A stretch of 64,000 bases of DNA from Candidula unifasciata. Its lineage: Eukaryota > Mollusca > Gastropoda > Stylommatophora > Geomitridae. The notes beneath the pieces are model-generated. The model did not search any database and had not been told where the DNA came from. It saw nothing but the letters and a program-made list of their open reading frames with translations. The stretch covers positions 12,501 through 76,500 of the forward strand of contig CAJHNH020001575.1 of the NCBI GenBank assembly GCA_905116865.2, given 5' to 3'. Of the stretch, positions 49,401 through 61,879 are shown one piece after another. Position numbers and translations under genes: made by a program. Positions within the stretch are counted from its first letter, which is position 1. Each line of letters begins with the position of its first letter.

Positions 49401-49860
49401 GCTCAGATGGTTATCAGGGACTTATTTAGATGGTTGGCACATACAGCTGACTCAGGTAGTTAGATTGTTGGTATTTGTGGGTTACTTATTTAGATGGTTG
49501 GCATCAGTGGATGACTTGTTTAAATGATTGGTGGTTAGGAATGAACCAACAGACTTTGTTTTGAAAGCGTTAAGAATTGGACATACAGACCCATCTTACA
49601 TTCTGCACTTCAGACCTTACTCCTTGTATACATTGTGCCATTCACACATCATCTTAGCAGATAATAATGAAAAACATTATCAACATTATGGTTACATCAA
49701 CAGGAAAATGCTGTAACTAAATCTACTTGTTCAAACAGCAATAACAGTAGGTATAATGCTTGGAATACTGTTATCTTTTAATGGAGCATGTGGTCTGTAA
49801 TAAAGTCATATTCAAATGGCTTCCGATTATGTATGTAGTGGCAGTGGGGGTTTATTCAGA
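49401..49860. other. Unique spacer, no gene seen
   Basis: Begins with decayed GATGGTTGGCA words, then unique sequence. Confidence 0.4.
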
Positions 49861-51705
49861 TGATCGTCAGTTGTGAGACACTTGCTAAGATGGTTGTCAG
49901 TTGTGGGACACTTGCTAAGATGGTTGTCAGCTGTGGGACACTTGCTAAGATGGTTGTCAGTTGTGGGACACTTGCTAAGATGGTTGTCAGTTGTGGGACA
50001 CTTGCTAAGATGGTTGTCAGTTGTGAGACACTTGCTAAGATGGTTGTCAGCTGTGGGACACTTGCTAAGATGGTTGTCAGCTGTGGGACACTTGCTAAGA
50101 TGGTTGTCAGTTGTGGGACACTTGCTAAGATGGTTGTCAGCTGTGGGACACTTGCTAAGATGGTTGTCAGCTGTGGGACACTTGCTAAGATGGTTGTCAG
50201 TTGTGGGACACTTGCTAAGATGGTTGTCAGTTGTGGGACACTTGCTAAGATGGTTGTCAGTTGTGGGGCACTTGCTAAGATGGTTGTCAGTTGTGGGACA
50301 CTTGCTAAGATGGTTGTCAGTTGTCACTTGCTAAGATGGTTGTGTTGTGGGACACTTGCTAAGATGGTTGTCAGTTGTCACTTGCTAAGATGGTTGTCAG
50401 TTGTGGGACACTTGCTAAGATGGTTGTCAGTTGTGGGGCACTTGCTAAGATGGTTGTCAGTTGTGGGACACTTGCTAAGATGGTTGTCAGCTGTGGGGCA
50501 CTTGCTAAGATGGTTGTCAGTTGTGAGACACTTGCTAAGATGGTTGTCAGTTGTGGGACACTTGCTAAGATGGTTGTCAGTTGTGGGACACTTGCTAAGA
50601 TGGTTGGTTGTCAGATGGTTGTCAGTTGGGACACTTGCTAAGATGGTTGTCAGTTGTGGGACACTTGCTAAGATGGTTGTCAGTTGTGGGGCACTTGCTA
50701 AGATGGTTGTCAGTTGTGAGACACTTGCTAAGATGGTTGTCAGTTGTGGGGCACTTGCTAAGATGGTTGTCAGTTGTGGGACACATGCTAAGATGGTTGT
50801 CAGCTGTGGGACACTTGCTAAGAAGGTTGTCAGTTGTGGGACACTTGCTAAGATGGTTGTCAGTTGTGGGACACTTGCTAAGATGGTTGTCAGTTGTGGG
50901 ACACATGCTAAGATGGTTGTCAGCTGTGGGACACTTGCTAAGAAGGTTGTCAGTTGTGAGACACTTGCTAAGATGGTTGTCAGTTGTGGGACACTTGCTA
51001 AGATGGTTGTCAGTTGTGGGGCACTTGCTAAGATGGTTGTCAGTTGTGAGACACTTGCTAAGATGGTTGTCAGCTGTGGGACACTTGCTAAGATGGTTGT
51101 CAGTTGTGGGACACTTGCTAAGATGGTTGTCAGTTGTGGGACACTTGCTAAGATGGTTGTCAGCTGTGGATTAACTGTTTAGATTATGAGTGGCCAGGCA
51201 TGATTTATTTAGGTGGTTGGTGGTTGTTGATGACTTACTGAGGTGGTTGTCAGTTGTGAGACACTTGCTAAGAAGGTTGTCAGTTGTGGGACACTTGCTA
51301 AGATGGTTGTCAGTTGTGGGACACTTGCTAAGATGGTTGTCAGTTGTGGGACACATGCTAAGATGGTTGTCAGCTGTGGGACACTTGCTAAGAAGGTTGT
51401 CAGTTGTGAGACACTTGCTAAGATGGTTGTCAGTTGTGGGACACTTGCTAAGATGGTTGTCAGTTGTGGGGCACTTGCTAAGATGGTTGTCAGTTGTGAG
51501 ACACTTGCTAAGATGGTTGTCAGCTGTGGGACACTTGCTAAGATGGTTGTCAGTTGTGGGACACTTGCTAAGATGGTTGTCAGTTGTGGGACACTTGCTA
51601 AGATGGTTGTCAGCTGTGGATTAACTGTTTAGATTATGAGTGGCCAGGCATGATTTATTTAGGTGGTTGGTGGTTGTTGATGACTTACTGAGGTGGTTGT
51701 CAGTT
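49861..51705. repeat. 30-bp minisatellite, about 58 copies, with a 450-bp duplication
   Basis: Units contain TGGTTGTCAGTTGTGGGACA plus CTTGCTAAGA. A non-array insert marked GATTAACTGTTTAGATTATG occurs at 51168 and again at 51618, exactly 450 bp (15 units) apart. The flanking unit variants match in order, so about 50820-51254 and 51270-51704 are a tandem segmental duplication. Confidence 0.97.
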
Positions 51706-52104
51706 GGGTATTATTTATTTAGCTGACTGGTTATTGCATAAACCACGATTTATAATTATGACAAGAAGCTGTTTAAAGACAAGCAGAAAGACAAGAAGCT
51801 GTTTAAAGACAAGCAGAAAGACAAGAAGGCAAGGATTACTCCTGGTATGCTTACTTTGCTAACTTTGTTCAATATAACTGTGTTTGTTCTCCTTGTTGAG
51901 CCGTCGTTAAGTACAACCAACTGATGTTTGAGCGATGTATTTTCCTTCTGTGTCAAAAGAAAACAGCAAATATTGAATGTTTATCAGTCATTATTGTGCT
52001 CAGTTCTTTCATAAAACGTTCTATGTTATAAGCAAATGGTATTCTAATGCGGTGCCACATCATTGTATTATCTACCTTCTCACCAATTGTCAGTGTTGTG
52101 ATGT
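51706..52104. other. Unique spacer with a short 30-bp duplication
   Basis: Near 51760-51828 ACAAGAAGCTGTTTAAAGAC occurs twice at 30-bp spacing. A minus frame around 51953-52100 contains IGEKVDNTMMWHR but has no splice context or known family. Confidence 0.4.
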
Positions 52105-52960
52105 TATGATGACACCTGCAAACATCGTTTAACCTGACACAGGTGTGTGATGACACCTGCAAACACCTGACACAGGTGTGTGATGACACCTGCAAACATC
52201 GTTTAACCTAACACAGGTGTGTGATGACACCTGCAAACATCTCACACAGGTGTATGATGACACCTGCAAACATCGTTTAACCTAACACAGGTGTATGATG
52301 AAACCTGCAAACATCTGACACAGGTGTATGATGACACCTGCAAACATCGTTTAACCTGACACAGGTGTGTAATGACACATGCAAACATCGTTTAACCTGA
52401 CACAGGTGTGTGATGACACCTGCAAACACCTAACACAGGTGTGCAATGACACCTGCAAACACCTGACACAGGTGTGTGATGACACCTGCAAACACCTGAC
52501 ACAGGTGTGTGATGACACCTAAAAATATCGTTGACTCCTGACACTTGTGTATGATGACACCTGCAAACACCTGACACAGGTGTATGATGACACCTGCAAA
52601 CACCTGACACAGGTTTATGATGACACCTGCAAACACCTGATACACGTGTATGATAAGACCTGCAAACACCTGACGCAGGTGTGTGATGTCGCCTAAAAAC
52701 ATCGTTGATACCTGACACTTGTGTATGATGACAGCTACAAACATCGTTTACATCTGACACAGGTGTAGGATGACACCTGCAAACACCTGACACAGATGTA
52801 GGATGACACCTACAAATCACTGACACAGGTATATTATGACACCTGCAAACACCTGATACACGTGTTTGATGACACCTGCAAACATCTTGCACAACTGCCA
52901 CAGGTGTAGGATGACATCTGTAAACACCTAAGATATGATAGGAACACACAGAAACATCTT
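52105..52960. repeat. 33-bp minisatellite with hairpin units, about 24 copies
   Basis: Units contain GATGACACCTGCAAACACCT and GACACAGGTGTGT. CAGGTGT-GTGATG-ACACCTG is a perfect 7-bp inverted repeat in typical units, and each unit carries several E-box-like CACCTG/CAGGTG motifs. Longer units contain an extra ATCGTTTAAC. Confidence 0.95.
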
Positions 52961-53495
52961 GTACAACCAACTCTAGAGCGGTAACAGATCAGCCAGTATT
53001 TATGTGTTTTTTTTTCTAGTGGTGCGAAACAGTGTGCAGTACCGGCTCTTAATATGGGCATGCCCCCCCCCCACCTCTCTGTATGTGTAAGAAACACCTT
53101 GCCACGAGCACCAGCATCTAGTGTGCACAGTTTATGATGAGTGCCGGCGACAGTTTTCTACACAAGCAGGTCACAAACAAATCCAATATGAAGGACCGCT
53201 AATTTCCACTGTTGAATAATGTATTATTTTACAATGGACTAACATGAAACAACAACAAAACAGGATTGCTAAAATGTCAATGACCTCCAGTTTGTCTATC
53301 TTTGATCGTTGCTTGCGGTTGTCGTGCTCCAGCTGTCGGACAACCTTCTTTAGGGCATCAGTCTTTTTCTTCGCTTCGATCTTCACTGAGAGTATCACAC
53401 CTGTGTCCAAATACAATAGTTTTTGAATTAATAATGGACATAGCCCCTGTATTTAAACAAATATATATATACATAATGTTTTTTTTTTTTTAATT
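52961..53495. other. Unique sequence around the coiled-coil exon candidate
   Basis: Poly-C at 53064-53073, poly-T near 53010 and 53481. The only exon-like segment is 53285-53385. Confidence 0.4.
53285..53385 (-). CDS. Candidate coiled-coil exon, protein not identified
   Basis: A 101-nt open stretch on the minus strand, preceded by the acceptor GTGATACTCTCAG and ended by a GT in a weak donor context (GTCATT). It encodes 33 complete residues beginning KIEAKKKTDALKK, then VVRQLEHDNRKQ, then RSKIDKLE. The hydrophobic spacing and the alternation of Lys/Arg with Glu/Asp fit a heptad coiled coil. The codons are GC-richer than the flanks, as in the convertase exons. I do not recognise the protein. 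Many ciliary and cytoskeletal proteins have such exons. The weak donor is the main doubt. Confidence 0.4.
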
Positions 53496-53690
53496 ATAGT
53501 CCTTATCATCTGTTTACCATAGTTCTAACTATATATCAACTATAGTGTCTATCATCTGTTTACTACAGTTCCGACCATCTATCATCTATAGTATCTAGCA
53601 TCTGTTTATTACAGTCTTATCATCTGTTAACTATAGTCCTCATCATTTGTAAACTATGTTCTCTAGCATCTTGTAACCATCAACTGCAGC
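53496..53690. repeat. Degenerate repeats of about 27-30 bp
   Basis: About six loose copies of CTATAGT...CATCTGTTTACTA. Confidence 0.6.
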
Positions 53691-53844
53691 TTATGAAAAC
53701 CGTGTACTTAACTCACTAAACCAGAGAAAACCCCTCTCTTCCACAAGTGATAGAAAGGCTCCAGGGCGGCCATAGACACCTGGTGTTAAACTTACGGTAT
53801 ATGCGTCTCCCAAATGGGACAGGTCCAGGGATACAGTCCAGCTG

Positions 53845-54235
53845 AAGAAGGGAACGAGCTTGTTTCTTTACAGATAGACATGCCTGCTGGATGAAGAAGG
53901 GAACAAGCCTGTTTCCTTACAGACATGCCTGCAAGATGAAAAAAGGGAACAAGCCTATTTCCTTACAGATAGACGTGCCTGCCAGATGAAGAAGTAAACA
54001 AGCCTGTTTCCTTACAGATAGACGTGCCTGCCAGATGAAGAAGTAAACAAGCCTGTTTCCTTACAGATAGACGTGCCTGCCAGATGAAGAAGTAAACAAG
54101 CCTGTTTCCTTGCAGATAGACGTGCCTGCCAGATGAAGAAGTAAACAAGCCTGTTTTCTTACAGATAGACGTGCCTGCCAGATGAAGAAGGGAACAAGTT
54201 TGTTTTCTTACAGATAGAAGTGCCTGTGGTTTTCC
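53845..54235. repeat. 49-bp minisatellite, about 8 copies
   Basis: Units contain GATGAAGAAGTAAACAAGCC and TTACAGATAGACGTGCCTGC. Confidence 0.95.
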
Positions 54236-55264
54236 CTGACTGGCTGTCACGTGAAGGTTTGTCACTCCGAGATTTCAACATCTCTGTCTGTGTAGCCAAG
54301 AAGGCAAGTCCTGGATACCCCGTTCAGTCTCCGAACACGTTATTATTAGGGCGCAGTCTGAGATAATCTGCAGTGCCGCGCGGGCAAGGATGTGACTGTC
54401 TGGTCAACTCCTGCAGATAGCCAGGGGACAGTTGAATGTCAAGGAAGGCTGGCCAGACAGAGAACCTTATCGAAATCAAAGATACAAAATCAAAGACTTG
54501 ACCAATCAGTGAAGCCTAGTTCTCTTCATGAACACGTCATGACAGCAAATCACGGAATTCAGCAGCATTTGTCCAATGGAGAATAAAGAAAAGAAGAAAA
54601 TCACAAGAGCATTACTTTCTAATCACTGACTGGACCCCTTTGTGATCATCGCTGGAGCTACGCAGCTCACGGTTTGTGTGAAGCTGTCAGCAGTCGCGAA
54701 GAGTTAAAACCACATGGAAGGAATAAAAGCGGTTGTACTGAAGCGATTCTCTCGTCTTTACATCTTTCTAACCCTTTAGTGTTGTTGTATACATCTTTAT
54801 AACCCTTCAGTGGTGTTGCATACATCTTTCAGATTTACTCACCAGACAAATCAATCATACAGTCCAACCTCACTTGCACCCATTAGATTTAAAAAAAATC
54901 TTAGGCGCCTGGAGGAAGCCTCAGCCACCCCCTCCCACCTCCTCTAGTCCCTTCAATACCCTCCCATTCCTCCCCACCACCTCAATCTAGCCCCTCCAAT
55001 CAACTCCCATCCCCCCACCTCCTCTAGCTCCTCCAATCCCCTCCCATTCCTCCCTCCAACTCCTTTCCAAAAAAATATTTTGTGTGTGTGGGGGGGGTGG
55101 GGGGGGGGGGGGGGAGGGGGCAAAAGAGACATATCCCCAGGATTAGGCGCTCATGACCCCCTACCCACCGCTCACTTTATCATCAACAAGTATATCCTAA
55201 AATTAGACTATTTAAGGGTGTGCTGAAATCAGCTGTGTTGGGCCCAATCGTGCAGATTGATAAA
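54236..55264. other. Unique sequence with possible LTR-like and G-rich parts
   Basis: Around 54560-54770 a purine-rich stretch is followed by sequence with an AATAAA signal and two loose 34-bp repeats, faintly LTR-like but with no termini. 54905-55070 is C-rich with a repeated CCTCCCATTCCTCC. 55090-55122 is a long G tract. Confidence 0.3.
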
Positions 55265-58200
55265 GCTCACTGTTCTACCAAATTCTCAGTGTTCTGCCAT
55301 ACTCTCACTGTTCTACCATACTCTCACTGTTCTACCATACTCTCACTGTTCTACCATACTCTCACTGTTCTACCATACTCTCACTGTTCCACCATACTCT
55401 CACTGTTCTACCATACTCTCACTGTTCTACCATACTCTCACTGTTTCTACCATACTCTCACTACTCTACCATACTCTTCTTCCACCATACTCTCACTGTT
55501 CTACCATACTCTCACTGTTCTACCATACTCTCACTGTTCTACCATACTCTCACTGTTCTACCATACTCTCACTGTTCTACCATACTCTCACTGTTCTTCT
55601 ACCATACTCTCACTGTTACCATACTCTCATACCATACTCTCACTGTTCTACCATACTCTCACTGTTCTACCATACTCTCACTGTTCCACCATACTCTCAC
55701 TGTTCTACCATACTCTCACTGTTCTACCATACTCTCACTGTTCTACCATACTCTCACTGTTCTACCATACTCTCACTGTTCTACCATACTCTCACTGTTC
55801 TACCATATTCTCACTGTTCTACCATACTCTCACTGTTCTACCATACTCTCACTGTTCTACCATACTCTCACTGTTCTACCATACTCTCACTGTTCTACCA
55901 TACTCTCACTGTTCCACCATACTCTCACTGTTCTACCATACTCTCACTGTTCCACCATACTCTCACTGTTCTACCATACTCTCACTGTTCTACCATACTC
56001 TCACTGTTCTACCATACTCTCACTGTTCTACCATACTCTCACTGTTCTACCATACTCTCACTGTTCTACCATACTCTCACTGTTCTACCATACTCTCACT
56101 GTTCTATCATACTCTCACTGTTCTACCATACTCTCACTGTTCTACCATACTCTCACTGTTCTACCATACTCTCACTGTTCTATCATACTCTCACTGTTCT
56201 ATCATACTCTCACTGTTCTACCATACTCTCACTGTTCTACCATACTCTCACTGTTCTACCATACTCTCACTGTTCTACCATACTCTCACTGTTCTACCAT
56301 ACTCTCACTGTTCTACCATACTCTCACTGTTCTACCATACTCTCACTGTTCTACCATACTCTCACTGTTCTACCATACTCTCACTGTTCTACCATACTCT
56401 CACTGTTCTACCATACTCTCACTGTTCTATCATACTCTCACTGTTCTATCATACTCTCTGTTCTACCATACTCTCACTGTTCTATCATACTCTCACTGTT
56501 CTACCATACTCTCACTGTTCTACCATACTCTCAGTGTTCTACCATACTCTCACTGTTCTACCATACTCTCACTGTTCTACCATACTCTCACTGTTCTACC
56601 ATACTCTCACTGTTCTACCATACTCTCAGTGTTCTACCATACTCTCACTGTTCTACCATACTCTCACTGTTCTATCATACTCTCACTGTTCTATCATACT
56701 CTCACTGTTCTACCATACTCTCAGTGTTCTACCATACTCTCAGTGTTCTACCATACTCTCACTGTTCTACCATACTCTCACTGTTCTATCATGCTCTCAC
56801 TGTTCTATCTACCATACTTCACTGTTCTATCATACTCTCAGTGTTCTACCATACTCTCAGTGTTCTACCATACTCTCATTGTTCTACCATACTCTCAGTG
56901 TTCTACCATACTCTCACTGTTCTACCATACTCTCACTGTTCTACCATACTCTCACTGTTCTACCATACTCTCACTGTTCTACCATACTCTCAGTGTTCTA
57001 CCATACTCTCACTGTTCTACCATACTCTCACTGTTCTATCATGCTCTCAGTGTTCTTCATACTCTCATACTCTCAGTGTACTCTCCATACCATACTCTCA
57101 GTGTTCTACCATACTCTCACTGTTCTATCATACTCTCACTGTTCTACCATACTCTCACTGTTCTACCATACTCTCAGTGTTCTACCATACTCTCAGTGTT
57201 CTACCATATTCTCACTGTTCTATCATACTCTCTGTGCTCTACCATACTCTCACTGTTCTATCATGCTCTCAGTGTTCTACCATACTCTCACTGTTCTACC
57301 ATACTCTCAGTGTTCTACCATACTCTCAGTGTTCTACCATATTCTCACTGTTTTATCATAATCTCAGTGTTCTACCATACTCTCACTGTTCTATCATACT
57401 CTCAGTGTTCTACCATACTCTCACTGTTCTACCATACTCTCAGTGTTCTACCATACTCTCACTGTTCTATCATACTCTCAGTGTTCTATCATACTCTCAG
57501 TGTTCTACCATACTCTCACTGTTCTACCATACTCTCAGTGTTCTACCATACTCTCAGTGTTCTACCATACTCTCACTGTTCTATCATACTCTCAGTGTTC
57601 TACCATACTCTCAGTGTTCTACCATACTCTCACTGTTCTACCATACTCTCAGTGTTCTACCATACTCTCACTGTTCTACCATACTCTCACTGTTCTACCA
57701 TACTCTCACTGTTCTACCATACTCTCACTGTTCTACCATACTCTCACTGTTCTACCATACTCTCACTGTTCTACCATACTCTCACTGTTCTACCATACTC
57801 TCACTGTTCTACCATACTCTCACTGTTCTACCATACTCTCAGTGTTCTACCATACTCTCACTGTTCTATCATACTCTCAGTGTTCTACCATACTCTCAGT
57901 GTTCTATCATACTCTCAGTGTTCTACCATACTCTCACTGTTCTATCATACTCTCAGTGTTCTACCATACTCTCACTGTTCTATCATACTCTCAGTGTTCT
58001 ACCATACTCTCAGTGTTCTATCATACTCTCAGTGTTCTACCATACTCTCACTGTTCTATCATACTCTCACTGTTCCACCATACTCTCACTGTTCTACCAT
58101 ACTCTCACTGTTCTACCATACTCTCAGTGTTCTACCATACTCTCACTGTTCCACCATACTCTCACTGTTCTACCATACTCTCACTGTTCCACCATACTCT

Positions 58201-58690
58201 CACTGTTCCACCATACTCTCAGTGTTCTACCATACTCTCACTGTTCTACCATACTCTCACTGTTCCACCATACTCTCAGTGTTCTACCATACTCTCACTG
58301 TTCTACCATACTCTCACTGTTCCACCATACTCTCACTGTTCCACCATACTCTCAGTGTTCTACCATACTCTCACTGTTCTACCATACTCTCACTGTTCCA
58401 CCATACTCTCACTGTTCCACCATACTCTCAGTGTTCTACCATACTCTCACTGTTCCACCATACTCTCACTGTTCTACCATACTCTCAGTGTTCTACCATA
58501 CTCTCACTGTTCTACCATACTCTCAGTGTTCTACCATACTCTCAGTGTTCTACCATATTCTCACTGTTCTACCATACTCTCTGTGTTCTACCATATTCTC
58601 ACTGTTCTAACGTACTGTTAATGTTCTACCATATTCTCATTGTTCTACCTTGCTCTCGCTGTTCTACCATACTTTCAATGTTCTACCATT
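55265..58690. repeat. 3.4-kb minisatellite of a 19-bp unit, about 180 copies
   Basis: Units read CTCTCACTGTTCTACCATA, with a CTCTCAGTG variant enriched in the right half and TCCACC and TATCAT variants. The unit has no stop in any of the three forward frames and 19 is not a multiple of 3. Each frame therefore cycles through all three readings, giving a forward frame of more than 1100 codons that is not a gene. Confidence 0.97.
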
Positions 58691-58744
58691 CTCTAACTAT
58701 CATCAAGTGTAGGTATAAGCAAAACGATCTACCGCTTTGGGCCT

Positions 58745-59035
58745 AGCACCCTGCTGGGGTCTTGAAAAATGAGAAGGAGACAAAGTTCTTTGGTCAAGTG
58801 ATGAGAAAAGGAGCACTGGAAAATATCGTGACGACTGGAAAGATCACTGGTCAAAGAGGCAGAGGAAGACCAACAGAAATGATGTTTGATGGCTTAAGAT
58901 AGTGGCATGGAGGAATATCATCAGTGAAACTGATTCAGAACACCAAAGACCGAGATCTGTGGAGACGGATGAATACCTGCGCCAGCTGACAAGCCACTTG
59001 ATGACATATTTGAAAGGCGTATAAATTAAAAGTTA
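58745..59035 (+). mobile_element. RTE-like LINE 3' fragment
   Basis: One frame reads LKNEKETKFFGQVMRKGALE, then NIVTTGKITGQRGRGRP, then TEMMFDGLR, a stop, WHGGISSVKL and KDRDLWRRM. This is the same series as the fragment at 14965-15345 and of one family with it. Confidence 0.75.
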
Positions 59036-59591
59036 TCTAAGATTAGCTGATATATTTTAAAACGGTAGGGACCTCATGACTTTGTTTATCTTAGGATCTC
59101 ATCAAGTTTAAATACGGCCCTGCTGCGATATCCTACTCTCACTTTTAACGAAGGCAGCTTCAGGAAACGTCTAGCATGATCCCACAAAATAACAGTGTGT
59201 GTGATCAAGAGAAGGACAACAAATATAGCGGCCATTCTCTGCAAACACAAACCAGTCGGTCGGATCGATGGGTCTTTGGCTTGGGGTCGACATATGTATG
59301 TTTATATGTCGTTCAGTGGACACTGGTCTACATTCAGGCAAGCCACTTGGAGGCAGGAAGGACAAGTGGATACGCACACTGCCAGACAGACGGGTAAAGC
59401 GACGCAGACAGACAGGCGAATAGAAAAATAAGGAGGGTGGAGGTAGATGTAAAAGTACATGGTTGTTTAAGCAGAAACGTAGAAATATATACATAGAGAC
59501 AGACTAACACAAACAAAAAACAACCAAGAAAACAGAGTGACAGGCAAGCGGACGTGCAGGCAGACGGACCGACAGACGGACGGATGGACAT

Positions 59592-59622
<31 letters not shown>

Positions 59623-59707
59623 AACGGAGGGACGGACGGATGGACTGATAAACTGACAGATACTGCTGTAATACTGTGAAACCCAGACTAGTTTACAATT
59701 TCATCTG

Positions 59708-59739
<32 letters not shown>

Positions 59740-59830
59740 ACGGTCAACTCACAATTCATCATAACAGTCTTACATGTAAGTATCTTATTCTTTTGAAGCA
59801 TTTTATGTCACCGCCCCTCACTCATCTGAA
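59036..59830. other. Unique spacer with GACA/TGTC microsatellites
   Basis: Short runs of CAGA (about 59598-59625) and TGTC (59708-59740) face each other about 100 bp apart. The rest is unique and no exon was seen. Confidence 0.5.
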
Positions 59831-61110
59831 GTCTCATGTTTGACAATGTCACATTTATCTGATGTCTTGTGTCTCATAATGTCACGTTTATCTAAAGTCT
59901 TGTGTCTAAAAAATGTCACATTTATCTGATGTCTTGTGTCTCATAATGTCACATTTATCTGATGTCTTGTGTCTCATAATGTCGCGTTTATCTTATGTCT
60001 TGTGTCTCACAATGTCACATTTATCTGATGTCTTGTGTCTCATGATGTCAAATTTATCTAATGTCTTTTGTCTCACAATGTCACATTTATCTGATGTCTT
60101 GTGTCTCACAATGTCACATTTATCTAATGTCTTGTGTTTGACAATGTCACATTTACCTGATGTCTTGTGTCTCTTAATGTCACATGTATCTAATGTCTTG
60201 TGTTTCACAATGTCACATTTATCTGATGTCTTGTGTTTCACAGTGTCACATTCATCTGATGTCTTATGTCTGACTGTGTCACATTTATCTGATGTCTCGT
60301 GTTTGACAGTGTCACATTTATCTGATGTCTTGTGTTTGACAATATCTCATTTATCTAATGTCTTGTGTCTCATAATGTCACATTTATCTAACGTCTTGTT
60401 TCTCACAATGTCACATTTATCTGATGTCTTGTGTTGGACAGTGTCACATTTATTTGATGTCTTGTGTTTGATAATGTCACATTTATCTTCTGTCTTGTGT
60501 TTGACAATGTCACTTTTATCTGATGTCTTGTGTCTCACAATGTCACATTTATCTGATGTCTTATGTTTGACATTGCACCTTCATTTGATTTCTTGTGTCT
60601 CACAGTGTAACATTTATCTTCTGTCTTGTATATGACAATGTCACATTTATCTGATTTCTTGTGATTGACAATGCCACATTCATCTGATGTCTTATGTTTG
60701 ACAATGTCACATTTATCTAATATCTCGTGTTTGACAATGTCACATTTATCTAATGTCTTGTGTTCGGCAATGTCACATTTATCTTCTGTCTTGTGTCTCA
60801 CAGTGTCACATTATCTTCTGTCTTGTGTTTGACAATGTCACATTTATCTTCTGTCTTGTGTCTCACAATGTCACATTTATCTTCTGTCTTTTGTTTGACA
60901 ATGTTACCTTCATCTGATTTCTCGTGTCTCACAATGTAACATTTATCTTCTGTCTTTTGTTTGACAATGTCACATTTATCTGATTTCTTGTGTTTGACAA
61001 TGTCACATTCATCTGATGCCTTGTGTCTCACAATGTCACATTTATCTGATGTCTTGTGTTTGACAATGTTACCTTTATTTAGTGTCTTGTGTTTCATTAT
61101 CCCTCCCTCA
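59831..61110. repeat. 33-bp minisatellite, about 39 copies
   Basis: Units contain ATGTCACATTTATCTGATGT and CTTGTGTCTCACA or CTTGTGTTTGACA. The 11-codon period leaves long frames open on both strands. Confidence 0.95.
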
Positions 61111-61184
61111 TCTCATGTCGATTTTTTCTATCTACAGTCTCTCCCTCATTAAGTACCTTGTGTCATATATTCTTTACCTCACCT

Positions 61185-61530
61185 TATGTCTTTGTTTTCT
61201 TCAATCCCTTCTTATCTGATGTCTTTGTTTTCTACAATCCCTTCTTATATGATGTCTTTGTTTTCTTCAATCCCTTCTTATCTGATATCTTTGTTTTCTT
61301 CAATCCCTTCTTATCTGATGTCTTTGTTTTCTACAATCCCTTCTTATCTGATGTCTTTGTTTTCTTCAATCCCTCATCTGATGTCTTTGTTTTCTACAAT
61401 CCCTCATCTGATGTCTTTGTTTTCTACAATCCCTCATCTGATGTCTTTGTTTTCTACAATCCCTCATCTGATGTCTTTGTTTTCTACAATCCCTCATCTG
61501 ATGTCTTTGTTTTCTACAATCCCTGCCACA
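61185..61530. repeat. 33-bp units changing to 30-bp units
   Basis: Units contain TATCTGATGTCTTTGTTTTC and TACAATCCCTTCT. From about 61372 rightward the units lose three bases (CCCTCATCTG for CCCTTCTTATCTG) and become nearly identical. The TCTGATGTCTT word links it to the preceding 33-bp array. Confidence 0.95.
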
Positions 61531-61877
61531 TCTGACCCACACTGTGTGAGCACTCAGCCCAAAACTAATGATGCGGTCAGCCTAGGACCGACCCAGCCAA
61601 TTTGGTCTTCACTGGACACCAGACTCACCCCCTTCAGATCGTGCCGAGACATCCGTTTGGGGATTTATCTCCAGTTGTTGCCCTATCGCCGGATATCGAT
61701 CTGCTCAGCCCTGATCCCTGGGTTCGATCATGTCTAACTGATTTCCCGGCCACAAGAGGTGCTGATGACTAGACCCTTGTAGATATTCATTCCCATGGGC
61801 TTTGATGCAAGGGACTTAAGACTAGTTTAAGTACACAATAATAATTTGTACTATGTGCTGAGTGACAAATAAGCATA
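61531..61877. other. Repeat-like sequence, family unknown
   Basis: The right end (AGTTTAAGTACACAATAAT at about 61827) is echoed near 62725 (GTTTAAGTGCACAGTAATAA) in the same orientation, so both may be ends of one dispersed element. No coding signal. Confidence 0.35.
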
Positions 61878-61879
61878 TT

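Noticed and set aside
49860..51182. Forward frame of 440 codons
   Set aside because: Produced by the 30-bp repeat, with other frames open over the same stretch.
54560..54770. Possible LTR with AATAAA and purine tract
   Set aside because: No TG...CA termini, primer-binding site or second LTR. The likeness is too weak to call an LTR.
54800..54880. Minus-strand donor GTGAGTAAA at about 54838
   Set aside because: The open frame before it contains a stop and no acceptor is evident.
55257..58610. Forward open frame of 1117 codons
   Set aside because: Lies wholly in the 19-bp array. All three frames are open because the unit contains no stop in any frame. The peptide is a 19-residue period with no domain.
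59913..61535. Ser/Leu/Phe-rich frames of 148-240 codons
   Set aside because: 11-codon period of the 33-bp array.
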